Shown one piece after another: positions 16,901 to 24,542 of a DNA stretch of 64,000 nt. The position numbers were made by a program, and so were the translations under genes. Source of the DNA: Deltaproteobacteria bacterium (GTDB taxonomy: Bacteria > Myxococcota_A > Polyangia > Polyangiales > JADJMO01); assembly GCA_025363655.1 (NCBI GenBank), contig JANYDK010000018.1, positions 1 to 64,000 on the forward strand, given 5' to 3'. Below the pieces are notes generated by a model. It searched no databases and was not told the DNA's origin. It saw only the letters and a list, made by a program, of their open reading frames with translations. Each line of letters begins with the position of its first letter. Positions within the stretch are counted from its first letter, which is position 1.

Positions 16901-18315
16901 GCTGCTTCGTCGAGCGCGTGCTCGAAGACCTCGAAGAGCGCGCGCTCGTCGGACCCGGCGGCGGCGTCGAGCAGCTTGCGGTGAACCTCACCGACCTTCG
17001 GATGCAGGTAGCGCCACGGGTGATCGGCCTCATACCCCCGCCTCGACGCGTCGCTCTCGTCGTCCCGAGCGAAGCGATCGAGCAGCAGACCATCGCGCTT
17101 GGCGAGCCAGTAGAGCGGAAGGTGCGGATAGAGGCGCAGCCGTGAGAGGAGCGCCTTGCCACGGAAGCGCGCGAAGCCGAGCCGTCGCATGACGTCGGCG
17201 TTGACGCGGAGATCTTCGAGCGTCGTCCACGGCGTGAAGAGGATGAAGCCGCCGCTCGGGGTGACGCGAAATCGGCCGACAAAACGCTCGGACCACTCGT
17301 TCATGAGCGCGACCGAGCGTTCGAGCTGCGCGGCGCTCATGCCTTTGTTGAAGCGGACGAGCTCGGCGTCGGCGAAGTTCTCGAAGCCGATGAGATAGAA
17401 GCCGAGCTTGGCGGGGAACCTGCCGGCGAGCGCTTCCTCGATGTCGGCGCGCATCTCCAAGAGATAGTCGGCGCGCGCGGAGAGCAAAATTTCGCGATCG
17501 CCGAGGTCGAGCGGTCGGAGCGCGTCGCCGAGCCTCGCGATGAAGCGAACTGCGTAGTCGTCCTTGATGGCGATTTCGCGGACGCTCGGACGTTGTTCGA
17601 GGAGCGCGCGCACTTGCCGGACGAGGAGCGCGATGGCGTCGCCCTCGCTCATCCGCTCGTAGCCCGACGCGTCGCAGAAGGTGCAACCGGCGGTCGACAC
17701 CTCGCTCGGCATCTCGACGCCATCGAAGACGCCGGTCTTGTTCGGCACCCCCCGATAGGCGCAGCCGGAGTTGCTGAGCACGGTGGCGCGCGCTTCGTTG
17801 GCTCGCGACTTCGAGAGTGTCTTGCGCTGCGCGTAGGCGAACTCGGCGTCGGCGAGCTGCGAGAGCACGGTCAATCGCCGGGGTGCGCGCGCGTGGTGAA
17901 AGACGCCGTCGATACGTGTGGCGACACCGGGGACATGGGTGAGAGGCAAACCGTCGGCGATGGCGCGGGCCACGGCTCGGGCCGCCTCGCGTGTCGGCTC
18001 GACCACCGCCGCCGAGAGCACACCGCGCTCGACCAAATCTTCGGTCGCCCAGCCGACGAGCGGGAGACCACGCAACGCCTCGACGACGTCGTCGGACCAG
18101 ACGCGTTGGAGGAACAGGAGATCGAAGCGCTCGACGTCGAGGGCAGCGCGTAGCTCGCGGAGCTGATCGGCCTCGTTCCGAGCTGCATCGAAGACGTACT
18201 CGACCGCGTCGGCGTCGTGTCCGTCGAGGCGGAGATCGGCGATCGCCGCTGCCTCGATTGCCTCGACGAAGTAGTGATCGGCCATCTTGTACGGATGGAG
18301 AAACCCGATACGCAT
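13996..18315 (-). CDS. Giant fusion: three radical SAM domains plus a C-terminal DUF483-like domain
   Basis: A 1439-residue polypeptide. Residues 1-170 form an alpha/beta domain resembling a B12-binding region. Domain 1 (about 175-480) has an atypical cluster site: C185 in GCAYR, then C211 and C214 in GCTFC, with Ser where the first Cys of CxxxCxxC belongs. Domain 2 has CNQTCTFC (C508, C512, C515) with TGAEPS (550-555) and a CEGCAARDVCPG twitch motif. Domain 3 has CNQACDFC (C817, C821, C824), SGGEPT (855-860) and CGECELDKRCYG ending GVDELRPV. Residues 1160-1439 carry GYPSCC (C1234, C1235) and CTPTC (C1281, C1285), as in the 9063-10367 protein. No frameshift is needed; the frame is continuous. 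Possibly an assembly line acting on a repetitive substrate. Confidence 0.85.
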   Translation of the reverse strand: MRIGFLHPYKMADHYFVEAIEAAAIADLRLDGHDADAVEYVFDAARNEADQLRELRAALDVERFDLLFLQRVWSDDVVEALRGLPLVGWATEDLVERGVLSAAVVEPTREAARAVARAIADGLPLTHVPGVATRIDGVFHHARAPRRLTVLSQLADAEFAYAQRKTLSKSRANEARATVLSNSGCAYRGVPNKTGVFDGVEMPSEVSTAGCTFCDASGYERMSEGDAIALLVRQVRALLEQRPSVREIAIKDDYAVRFIARLGDALRPLDLGDREILLSARADYLLEMRADIEEALAGRFPAKLGFYLIGFENFADAELVRFNKGMSAAQLERSVALMNEWSERFVGRFRVTPSGGFILFTPWTTLEDLRVNADVMRRLGFARFRGKALLSRLRLYPHLPLYWLAKRDGLLLDRFARDDESDASRRGYEADHPWRYLHPKVGEVHRKLLDAAAGSDERALFEVFEHALDEAAGVARGKRGRPQRMAPAPNDVAKKGPSTQQITLNKRCNQTCTFCVHRGDESHGDRARAARAIQAVRAAASEGVRSVVLTGAEPSLEWYLPELIKLAHDLGVGEVVLETNAKDLDVPSLVEAGLDRVRVALNSLNPGISDAITRDPGGHAQTMAGLRALKDAGVGVELAVAMLPDNRGELARIVESGLAKAVVARHVAVGPPGFRALAVADAARELEAAVRAFEKTGTAVSAAVDGELPPCVFENPSAIKGVLRVGRALVERDHGKHRRIAQCEGCAARDVCPGPMASIAAEVAGIARTLHATDSLEGVVQLSRERTRMLQEYRSSFFLESKEGVVERRIVRVNFHCNQACDFCFVSRELPAIEHEIIEREIRDAAASGAELDLSGGEPTLNPRLPEYIRLARELGVRELDLQTNAIKMADRAFAHQLVEAGLNQAFISLHGVTAAVSDRVTAAPGTFVKTIAGVQNLLAEGVAVCLNFVLCGYNVDELALLPDFIDRELGHPGKVVANFSFVAASTDNVPRDTKLIPRFRDVAWALETAYSRATERGLRWTGFDSKCGVPACYLPRALRQEHFAHDLPSEELARAKGFTKSEACGECELDKRCYGIRSTYATMYGVDELRPVRGGEVVAFEPKRAKNPAANAARAAKVTDDAAFARLPVTWADENPGVADRELLQLRAGLRQVIKTERGDVESAEQAAKRARENGLFARVFADPRSSRAIAFIGLEQAPVDEAMEIEPRLVTSFRERLPLVLRMGELLGYPSCCVERFAESAEQTDGALVSRLADEQLGALPPELNWAAADLRLFSQFPCTPTCARTAELARRTLEVITRDRPTFAKALVNALRSVAVLAPDGQYALLENARPASSNAAAGGNAAWHYDRVLSHRNLGVNDRMLGRASFRTFYVETISQLEKGNRLTRIGRSFRIDRDEQLVAELRFSEEPPWLLDFTGDRLVRRLPMLAELPEERRE

Positions 18316-18322
18316 GGCTGGG

Positions 18323-18346
18323 TGGAAGTATAGCGCTAGTATTCAG
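18323..18346. promoter_or_regulatory. Compact divergent promoter region with palindrome
   Basis: Only 37 bp separate two divergent rSAM genes. TATACT on the minus strand lies 11 nt from the ATG of the giant fusion, and TAGTAT on the plus strand lies 10 nt from ATG 18353. Between them is the perfect 8-bp palindrome TAGCGCTA. Both genes could have very short or no 5' leaders, and a single regulator could control both. This is a reading by eye of weak motifs. Confidence 0.35.
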
Positions 18347-18352
18347 CTGCGG

Positions 18353-20152
18353 ATGAAGGCTCTGATCAAGGTCGGCTACGGGTGCAACAACCACTGCACC
18401 TTCTGCCACACGCTCGATGTCCGTGACGTCGACGGGGCCTCGGCCGAGGTCGAGGCGAAGATCGACCGCGCTGCACAGCTCGGCCACACGATGATCGTCC
18501 TCTCGGGTGGCGAGGTGACGATGCGCCCCGAGCTCCTTCGTTGGGCCACCCGCTCGGCGGCGCGCGGGCTCGACTTCGGGCTCGTCACCAACGGCAGGGC
18601 GCTGGCGTACCCGGAGCTGGTCGACAAGCTCCTCGAGCGCCGCCTTCGCTACGTCTACCTCTCGCTCCACGGCGGCGACGCCAAGATGCACAACCTCCTC
18701 GTGCGCGCCGACGCCTTCGAGCAGACGTACGCCGCGGTGAAGAATCTGGCAGGAATCGGGCTCGATTTCACCGTCAACACGGTGGTCACGCGGCAGAACC
18801 TTTCGCACCTCCGTCCCATCGTCGACGCGCTCTTGCCGCACCCCGATGTCGTCCTCAAGTTCTCGATGGTCCAGCCCAAGGGCGGCGGCGACAAACATTT
18901 CGACCGTCTGATTCCGCCGGTCGCGCAGGTCGCGGAGAAGGTTCGAGACGCGATCGAATACGGCCTCGCAGCGTCGTCCGGCCAAGGCCGCTACGCGCAC
19001 GACGGCATTCCCTTCTGCCTCTTGCCCGGCCATGAAGCGCGCTACGACGATTTGAAGACACACCGCTTCGCGACCATGATCGAGATCGGCGAGCCCGATT
19101 TTTTCCCCGTCGACGACCGCGCGAAGGTGCAACCGTCGACCTGCGACGACTGCTCGATTCGCGGCGCCTGCCCCGGCCTCTACCGTGGGTACGCGGAGGT
19201 CCACGGCGTCGAAGAGCTCCGCGCGGTGCGTGGTCTCCCTCGCTCCAACTCCTTCAACTTCGTCTTCGAGAAGGTCGTGGGCACCACCGACGCCGGCTGC
19301 CCGGTGCTGGCGGACGGGACCACGCCTTGGGATCGCGGACGCCACGTCTTCGTCCGCAAGCAAGGTCGGCTCGCGCGCTATCGCACGTCGTCGCGTGACT
19401 TCACCGATCACGAGATCGAGACCACCAAACACGAGCTCGGACAGCTCTACGTCGATGTGTCCGACAAACCCGCTCCCGACGATTTTGCTCGTGATTTACG
19501 GCAACTCCGGCGCAGCGAGGCGTGCACGGGGTGCGTCGCCGAGGGCTCGTGTGCAGGCATGTTCGAGGTCGTGCGCGACGACGTCTTCACCCCCGACGAT
19601 GCCCACGTGCGATCGCTCCTCGCCGGCCTCGAGGGCAGCGTCCTCGATCTCGGTTGCGGCGAAGCGCCCTACGCCGACGTGCTCGGTCCGCGCATCGCCG
19701 CCGGACTCGTCCGCTACGTCGGCATCGAGCCCGATGCGGCGCGCGTCGAGGTCTTGCGCAGGCGTCTCCTCGGCGCCGAACTCCGCGTCGGAGCGGCAGA
19801 AGACGGGCTCCGCGACGACGACCTCTTCGATCACGTCCTCTTTCTCCGGAGCTGGAACCACCTCGGCAATCCCGATCACGCGCTCGACGTCGTCCTCGCC
19901 AAGCTCCGGCCGGGCGGCAGCGTCGTCGTCGTCGACAACGTCGCGTTTGGTCTCCTGCGTGCGAAAGAGCAAGCCGCGCGCGCCGAGAGCGGCCCCGCGT
20001 TCTTCGAGCACCATCGCAACGACGACGCCCGGCTCGCAGCAGCGCGCCTCGAAAAACGTGGCCTCGTGCTCGTCGAACGCCGCGACGTCGGCAAGACCAC
20101 GAGCAACCAATGGCTGCTCCACTACACGACGCCGTCGGTCACGTCGGCCTGA
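18353..20152 (+). CDS. Radical SAM enzyme fused to a class I methyltransferase
   Basis: A 599-residue protein from ATG 18353. The rSAM half has CNNHCTFC (C11, C15, C18) and SGGEV at 51-55, where Pro of GGEP is replaced by Val. CDDCSIRGACPGLYRGYAEV with GVEELRAVRG at about 262-300 is the shared twitch signature. A linker with a second Cys group (CTGCVAEGSCAG) follows. From about residue 420 there is a Rossmann methyltransferase domain with SAM motif I VLDLGCGEAPYADVLG. The fusion joins radical chemistry to conventional methyl transfer in one protein, suggesting successive steps on one substrate. Confidence 0.85.
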   Translation: MKALIKVGYGCNNHCTFCHTLDVRDVDGASAEVEAKIDRAAQLGHTMIVLSGGEVTMRPELLRWATRSAARGLDFGLVTNGRALAYPELVDKLLERRLRYVYLSLHGGDAKMHNLLVRADAFEQTYAAVKNLAGIGLDFTVNTVVTRQNLSHLRPIVDALLPHPDVVLKFSMVQPKGGGDKHFDRLIPPVAQVAEKVRDAIEYGLAASSGQGRYAHDGIPFCLLPGHEARYDDLKTHRFATMIEIGEPDFFPVDDRAKVQPSTCDDCSIRGACPGLYRGYAEVHGVEELRAVRGLPRSNSFNFVFEKVVGTTDAGCPVLADGTTPWDRGRHVFVRKQGRLARYRTSSRDFTDHEIETTKHELGQLYVDVSDKPAPDDFARDLRQLRRSEACTGCVAEGSCAGMFEVVRDDVFTPDDAHVRSLLAGLEGSVLDLGCGEAPYADVLGPRIAAGLVRYVGIEPDAARVEVLRRRLLGAELRVGAAEDGLRDDDLFDHVLFLRSWNHLGNPDHALDVVLAKLRPGGSVVVVDNVAFGLLRAKEQAARAESGPAFFEHHRNDDARLAAARLEKRGLVLVERRDVGKTTSNQWLLHYTTPSVTSA

Positions 20153-20155
20153 GCT

Positions 20156-20785
20156 TCAGCTGCGTCGAAAGACCAAGAGATGCCCGGGTAGCTTTCCCAA
20201 CTCGGGAGGTCCGGTGATCAACGTCTCGCGCGCGACGAGCTCGAGGAGACTCGACGCGTCGTCGACGATCTCGTCGGCGCTCGCTTGTGCCCGAAACAGG
20301 CGCGTTCCATAGGGCGGTCGCCACTCCGTCGTGTGTACCGCGTCGACCGCGAGCACGAAGCGCCCGCGTGGTCGCAACGACTCCGCAATCTGCCGGAGCA
20401 AGGCGCGGTTTTCACGTCGACGACCGGCGACGAAGGCGAAGACGTCGACCATCAGCACGCGATCGAACGCCCGCGGCGCGAGCCCGAGCCTCCACGGTGG
20501 GCGCCACCGCACCGTCATCCGCGTCTCGTTTCGCTCCCTGCGCGTCGCCCCGAGCCGCAGGAACGCGCGCGGGCTCGCCTCGGTCGCGAGCACGTGCCCG
20601 TGCGGGCCGAGGCGCTCGGCGATCTTGAAGGCGAAGTATCCGAGCCCGGCGCCGACGTCGGCCACGCTCATCGCCGGTTCGAGCGCCAGCTGGTCCCAAA
20701 TGCGCACCGTCCGCGGCAGCTCGTCCCGCATCGGATTCTCCGTCGCCGCCCAGAGAAACGACCATTTCCGCTGCCAAGCGAACAT
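20156..20785 (-). CDS. Class I SAM-dependent methyltransferase
   Basis: A 209-residue protein with SAM-binding motif I ADVGAGLGYFAFKIAE (about residues 42-57), an acidic end of strand 2 (ATEAS), MVDVFAF as motif II, and a core of the usual length. The N-terminal MFAWQRKWSF...NPMRDELPRTVRIWDQL segment resembles membrane-associated bacterial methyltransferases of small molecules. It is last in the leftward operon with the JmjC, UbiA and two rSAM genes, 4 bp after the previous stop. Substrate unknown. Confidence 0.75.
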   Translation of the reverse strand: MFAWQRKWSFLWAATENPMRDELPRTVRIWDQLALEPAMSVADVGAGLGYFAFKIAERLGPHGHVLATEASPRAFLRLGATRRERNETRMTVRWRPPWRLGLAPRAFDRVLMVDVFAFVAGRRRENRALLRQIAESLRPRGRFVLAVDAVHTTEWRPPYGTRLFRAQASADEIVDDASSLLELVARETLITGPPELGKLPGHLLVFRRS

Positions 20786-20789
20786 GGGC

Positions 20790-21926
20790 TCATCCTTCTA
20801 GAAACGCGTAGTCCCCGCCACGAGGATTCACGCGAATGCCTCGTCTCTCGAACAGCGCACGCAACTCTTCGAACGTTGCCCGTTCGTCGGATTCGCTCGG
20901 CATCGATCGCCCGAGCGCTCGAAACATCGGCAGAGCGAGCGGCTTCTCGAAGAGAGGTCCCATGCGTACGGCGTCGACGAGGCCGTCGAGCGCGGCGACG
21001 AGCTTGCGGGGCGTGAGCGGCAACATCGGTTGGATGACCGCGAAGGTGACGACGCCCGCAGCACGGGCCAATCGCAAGGTGTCCAGTCGCGCGGAGATCG
21101 GCTCGGTGTTCGGCTCGAAGGCGGTGCGCACCGCGTCGTCGTCGGTGGGGACGCTGACCCCGAGAAATGCGCGAGGAAACGAGGCGAGAAGCGGCACGTC
21201 TTCGATCACCAGCGAGCTGCGCGTGAGCACGATTGGCGAGAACTCGCTGCCCACGAGCGCGCCGAGCACACCTCGCGTGACGCGATAGCGGCGCTCGATC
21301 GGTTGGTAGGGATCGGTGACGATCGGGCTCATGCGCACCGTGCCGGGAGGGAGCACCTTCACCTCGCGGGCGACGACCTCGGCGAGGTTGACCTTGACGT
21401 CGACCCACTTGCCCCACGGCACCGACGCGCGACCATCGAGGGCGCGGCTGAAGTCGGCGCGACCCTGCGCGTAGCAGAACGCGCATCCGAGCATGCAGCC
21501 GACGTAAGGGTTCGCGTAGTAGGCGCCCTCGCGTTCGCGGACGAGGCCACGATCGACCTCGATTTCCCGTACTGCCGAGCGTGCGCTGCCGGCGTCGTCG
21601 AAGCGCAGCTCGGCCTCGTTGGCGCGGACGACACGGACGACGGCGTCGACGAGCTGACCAACGTCGCGCAACGGGCCGTCGCGACCGCTGCCGTCGTAAT
21701 AGACGTTGAAGAGCGCCGTGGTCGCGAAGCACGCACGCGCGGGGTCGGCGCGCTCGAGCTCGACCCGGATGCGCCCCTCCGGCCCGCCGAGCGTGAGCGT
21801 GATGCCTTGCTCGGTCTCGATTTCCTCGACGAGGAAGCCGCGTGGCAACGCTCCGGGCACTCGCAGGGGCGCGAGCCAATGGCGTATGCGCGCATACAAT
21901 CCGTCGTGTTCACGCCTGACGCTCAT
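20790..21926 (-). CDS. SplB-like radical SAM protein with extra N-terminal domain
   Basis: A 378-residue protein. The cluster motif sits unusually late, ANPYVGCMLGCAFCYA (C144, C148, C151). The NPYxGCxxxCxYC-type context is typical of the spore photoproduct lyase/COG1533 branch rather than of the SPASM maturases nearby. The remaining barrel has SPIVTDPYQPIER and IVLTRSS segments expected for that branch. The first 130 residues are a separate beta-rich domain with one Cys (66) that I do not recognise. Most bacterial relatives outside true SplB have unknown function. It is coupled to the rSAM-UbiA-JmjC genes, so DNA repair is unlikely to be its job here. Confidence 0.75.
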   Translation of the reverse strand: MSVRREHDGLYARIRHWLAPLRVPGALPRGFLVEEIETEQGITLTLGGPEGRIRVELERADPARACFATTALFNVYYDGSGRDGPLRDVGQLVDAVVRVVRANEAELRFDDAGSARSAVREIEVDRGLVREREGAYYANPYVGCMLGCAFCYAQGRADFSRALDGRASVPWGKWVDVKVNLAEVVAREVKVLPPGTVRMSPIVTDPYQPIERRYRVTRGVLGALVGSEFSPIVLTRSSLVIEDVPLLASFPRAFLGVSVPTDDDAVRTAFEPNTEPISARLDTLRLARAAGVVTFAVIQPMLPLTPRKLVAALDGLVDAVRMGPLFEKPLALPMFRALGRSMPSESDERATFEELRALFERRGIRVNPRGGDYAFLEG

Positions 21927-21932
21927 GGCGCG

Positions 21933-22940
21933 CTACCGATACGAGCGCGCGGCGTCGAGCACGCTGCGCAATGGATGACGGAAGAGGAGGTTGGCCTCGA
22001 GCATCGGCCCGACGCTGCACTGCGTGCACGGCGTCTCGCCGGAGAAGCGGACGCGCCAGTCGTCGCGAAGGAGGTTGATCGGCGCGGTTTTGCCCTTGGT
22101 ATAGGCGCACGGATAGGCATCGCCGAGCGGATCGACGAAGAGGAAGCCGCGGCCGGCGGCGCAGCGCGCGTCGGGATCGGGGTGCGCCGAGACGAAGAAG
22201 TCGCGCCAGTTGGCGAGGAACTCGAGGTACCCAGTGGTGCTGGCGATGCTCTCCCCGGCGCGCTTCTTTTTCGCCAGCTCGGCGAAGAAGCCGCGCATTC
22301 GTTCGTTGGTGAGCGAGCGCGAGAGACTCCCGCGCACGATCGTCGTGTCGACGCACTGCGGTTGGAAGTGCACGCGCACGTCGAGCCGGGTGGCGAGGTC
22401 GAGGAGCGCGTCGGCGCGATCGATGGTCGCCTCGTTGACGACGCAGATCGCGATCACCGTCTTGCCGCGCCCCCGAAGCGCGGAAATCGCCGCGTGGACG
22501 CCGTCGAGCGAATGGGCGCCGCGGTTTATTCGGTGCGCTTCGGCGTCGCCGTCGAGGCTGGTGAAGACGAGGTCGACGTCGTCGAAGACCGGTTCGTTCT
22601 GCCGGTAGAGCATCAAGTGCGAGTTGAGCGAGACGAAGAAGCCGCGCGCGCGGGCGAGCGCGACGATCGCCCCGAGATCTTTGCGCACCAGCGGCTCACC
22701 GCCGACCAGCCCGAGCCGCACCACGCCGAGCGAGGCCAGCCGATCGAAGAGCCGCGCGATGTCGTCGAGGTCGAGGTGGGTCGGATCGAGGTGGGGGAAG
22801 TTGCAGTAGCTGCAGCGGAGGTTGCAACGATTGGTCACGGCGAACGACGCAGAAAATGGCCGTGGCGGCCCCTCGCGCGCGTATTCGACGAGGCTCGCGC
22901 CGAACGCGAGAGCGAGTCGGGCGCGGCTAGCGATGTCCAT
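21933..22940 (-). CDS. Radical SAM protein (PqqE/MoaA type) next to UbiA
   Basis: A 335-residue protein with CNLRCSYC (C39, C43, C46) and GGEPL at 80-84. The C-terminal part has CAAGRGFLFVDPLGDAYPCAY and a later TPCTQC, a shortened SPASM/twitch pattern of four Cys that differs from the signature shared by the cluster's other rSAM proteins. Its start overlaps the end of the UbiA gene by 14 bp, so the two are translated together. Such rSAM-UbiA pairs suggest modification of a lipid or quinone-like substrate, though a peptide cannot be excluded. Confidence 0.8.
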   Translation of the reverse strand: MDIASRARLALAFGASLVEYAREGPPRPFSASFAVTNRCNLRCSYCNFPHLDPTHLDLDDIARLFDRLASLGVVRLGLVGGEPLVRKDLGAIVALARARGFFVSLNSHLMLYRQNEPVFDDVDLVFTSLDGDAEAHRINRGAHSLDGVHAAISALRGRGKTVIAICVVNEATIDRADALLDLATRLDVRVHFQPQCVDTTIVRGSLSRSLTNERMRGFFAELAKKKRAGESIASTTGYLEFLANWRDFFVSAHPDPDARCAAGRGFLFVDPLGDAYPCAYTKGKTAPINLLRDDWRVRFSGETPCTQCSVGPMLEANLLFRHPLRSVLDAARSYR

Positions 22941-23709
22941 GCATTTGCCATAGCACCAGAAGCCACGCGAGGCCGAAGACGGCCTTGCTCGCCACCCAGG
23001 CGACGACGCTTCGGCGGAGGACGAGCGCCAGGGCGAGCGGGACGAAGCCGACGAACGCGAGGTTGCCGATGAGCGCGTGGAGGCCGCACGCGAGGACGAT
23101 GCAACATCCCCCGAGCACCGCGAGGGCGAGCGCGCGCGAGACGGCGGTGGTGGTGACGCCGGCTTCGAGATCGGCGTCGCGATCGCCCATCGCTTGGAAG
23201 ACGTGGCTGACCGCGGTCATCGCGCCGACGGCGACGACCACCGAGCAAGGTCCGACGAGGGACGCGAAGAGGGCTCCCCAGACGCCCACCAGCGCGACGT
23301 CGATCACCGGAATGCCCTTGAAAATGGCGGTATACGCGCCATTGGCGGCGAGCACGGCGGTCGTCAGCGCGGCGACGGTGGGACCGAGCGCGAAGGCGAC
23401 GCCGATGGCCGCGAGGTGCAAGACGAGGAGCACGACGCCGAACGGTCGACGGTGCGTCACCAACGTGCGAGCGAGGTCTCGATCTTTGCGCGGGTTCTTC
23501 GCGTCGTTTCTCGCGTCCCACCAATCGTTGAGCGCGTACATGAGCATGAGCACGGAGAGCGAGTGCGCCGCATGGGAAACGCCGCGGGCGACGCCGACTC
23601 GTTGAGCGACCAGGAGCGAGGCGTTGACGGCAAGGAGCATCCCCTCGGCGACCTGGAAGCGCCGAAGCAGAGGGAGCACGAGGCCGCGCGAAAAGACGCT
23701 CAGTCCCAT
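22927..23709 (-). CDS. UbiA-family membrane prenyltransferase
   Basis: A 260-residue polytopic protein of eight or nine membrane segments. The first aspartate-rich motif is NDWWDARNDAKNPRKDR (D62, D65, D69), the second is GDRDADLEAG (D176, D178, D180); both bind Mg-diphosphate in UbiA enzymes. Family members attach polyprenyl chains to aromatic or polar acceptors such as quinone precursors, haem, chlorophyllide or lipids. It overlaps the JmjC gene by 10 bp and the rSAM gene by 14 bp, forming a tight unit. The acceptor could be a cluster product needing a membrane anchor; this is inference. Confidence 0.85.
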   Translation of the reverse strand: MGLSVFSRGLVLPLLRRFQVAEGMLLAVNASLLVAQRVGVARGVSHAAHSLSVLMLMYALNDWWDARNDAKNPRKDRDLARTLVTHRRPFGVVLLVLHLAAIGVAFALGPTVAALTTAVLAANGAYTAIFKGIPVIDVALVGVWGALFASLVGPCSVVVAVGAMTAVSHVFQAMGDRDADLEAGVTTTAVSRALALAVLGGCCIVLACGLHALIGNLAFVGFVPLALALVLRRSVVAWVASKAVFGLAWLLVLWQMHGHR

Positions 23710-24542
23710 TCGCCGGGGTAGAGCGAGCGCGCACGTTTGAAGAGCTCGGCGGCCTGCGCGAGGGCACGGACGATGACGCCGCCGAACCAGAAATTGATCG
23801 CCGAGTTGTCGTCGAGCGAACGAACGTGATGCCAGGTGAAGCGAGGAATGAAGAGGACCTCTCCCGGCATGAGCACGCAGCCGAGCGGTTTTGCCGAAGA
23901 AAAACGGGGAAAGCGCGCGAGGTCAGGCCGCTCGGGATCGACGCCGGAGAAGTTGGGCGCGCGCGACCAAGGCGCGTTGCGGTAGACCGGCGATGCGGGT
24001 GGATAGAGCAGCCAGCGCTTGCGACCGAAGAGCTGTGCCGAGAAATTGTGGGGTAAATCTTGATGGAGCGGCGTCACCGTGCCCGCGGCCCCGAGCCAGA
24101 ATCGACTGCGCAGGTGCCACGCGCCTTGGCAGTAGGGGAGCGGCGAGAGCTCGTCGCGGAAGCTCCTCGGCATCCGTTCGACGGGGACGCTGACGTACGA
24201 GTCGCAGCTGCCGGCCCGCATCGCCGCGACGTGATCGGCGAGCCGCAGAGGACGAAAGACGCCGGTCTGATCTTCGTCGATGTCGAGCACACCATTGCGC
24301 GTCGAGAGCATGGCGATGCGGCTGTCACCGAAGCGACGATCGATGCTCTCGACCGTCCACGCGCGTGCTGGCCAGCGCTCGAGCGCGCCCGTGAGTACGA
24401 CCGGCCTCCCGCGGCGCAGATAGTCGCGCTCGAACTCGGTGACCGACGGCGCGGCGATGCGCTCGATCGGCTCGTAGTCCGGCCCGCCGTCCATCGGCGT
24501 CAGTATCCCAGATTTGCCGTAGAATTCAGCTCGGATCTTCAC
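23700..24542 (-). CDS. JmjC/cupin-8 Fe(II)/2-oxoglutarate oxygenase
   Basis: Start GTG 24542 overlaps the upstream stop (GTGA) and gives 280 residues; ATG 24494 gives 264. The double-stranded beta-helix signature is present: PLHQDLPHNFSAQLFGRKRW supplies H160 and D162, and FTWHHV supplies the distal His (238 or 239), making the HxD...H iron triad; Arg/Lys in GRKRW fits 2-oxoglutarate binding. Relatives include FIH-like peptide and tRNA hydroxylases and tailoring hydroxylases. The conserved FERDYLRRGRPVVLTGALERWPA start is typical of this family. It is in one operon with UbiA and rSAM enzymes. Confidence 0.85.
   Translation of the reverse strand: MKIRAEFYGKSGILTPMDGGPDYEPIERIAAPSVTEFERDYLRRGRPVVLTGALERWPARAWTVESIDRRFGDSRIAMLSTRNGVLDIDEDQTGVFRPLRLADHVAAMRAGSCDSYVSVPVERMPRSFRDELSPLPYCQGAWHLRSRFWLGAAGTVTPLHQDLPHNFSAQLFGRKRWLLYPPASPVYRNAPWSRAPNFSGVDPERPDLARFPRFSSAKPLGCVLMPGEVLFIPRFTWHHVRSLDDNSAINFWFGGVIVRALAQAAELFKRARSLYPGEWD

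Noticed and set aside
15178-17145. 655-codon open frame on the plus strand, opposite the giant rSAM fusion
   Set aside because: It is the Arg/Glu/Val-rich antisense shadow typical of high-GC coding DNA; the minus frame has three rSAM domains and good operon context.
20790-21926. Spore photoproduct lyase (DNA repair)
   Set aside because: Only the cluster context resembles SplB; the extra front domain and biosynthetic operon argue against repair.
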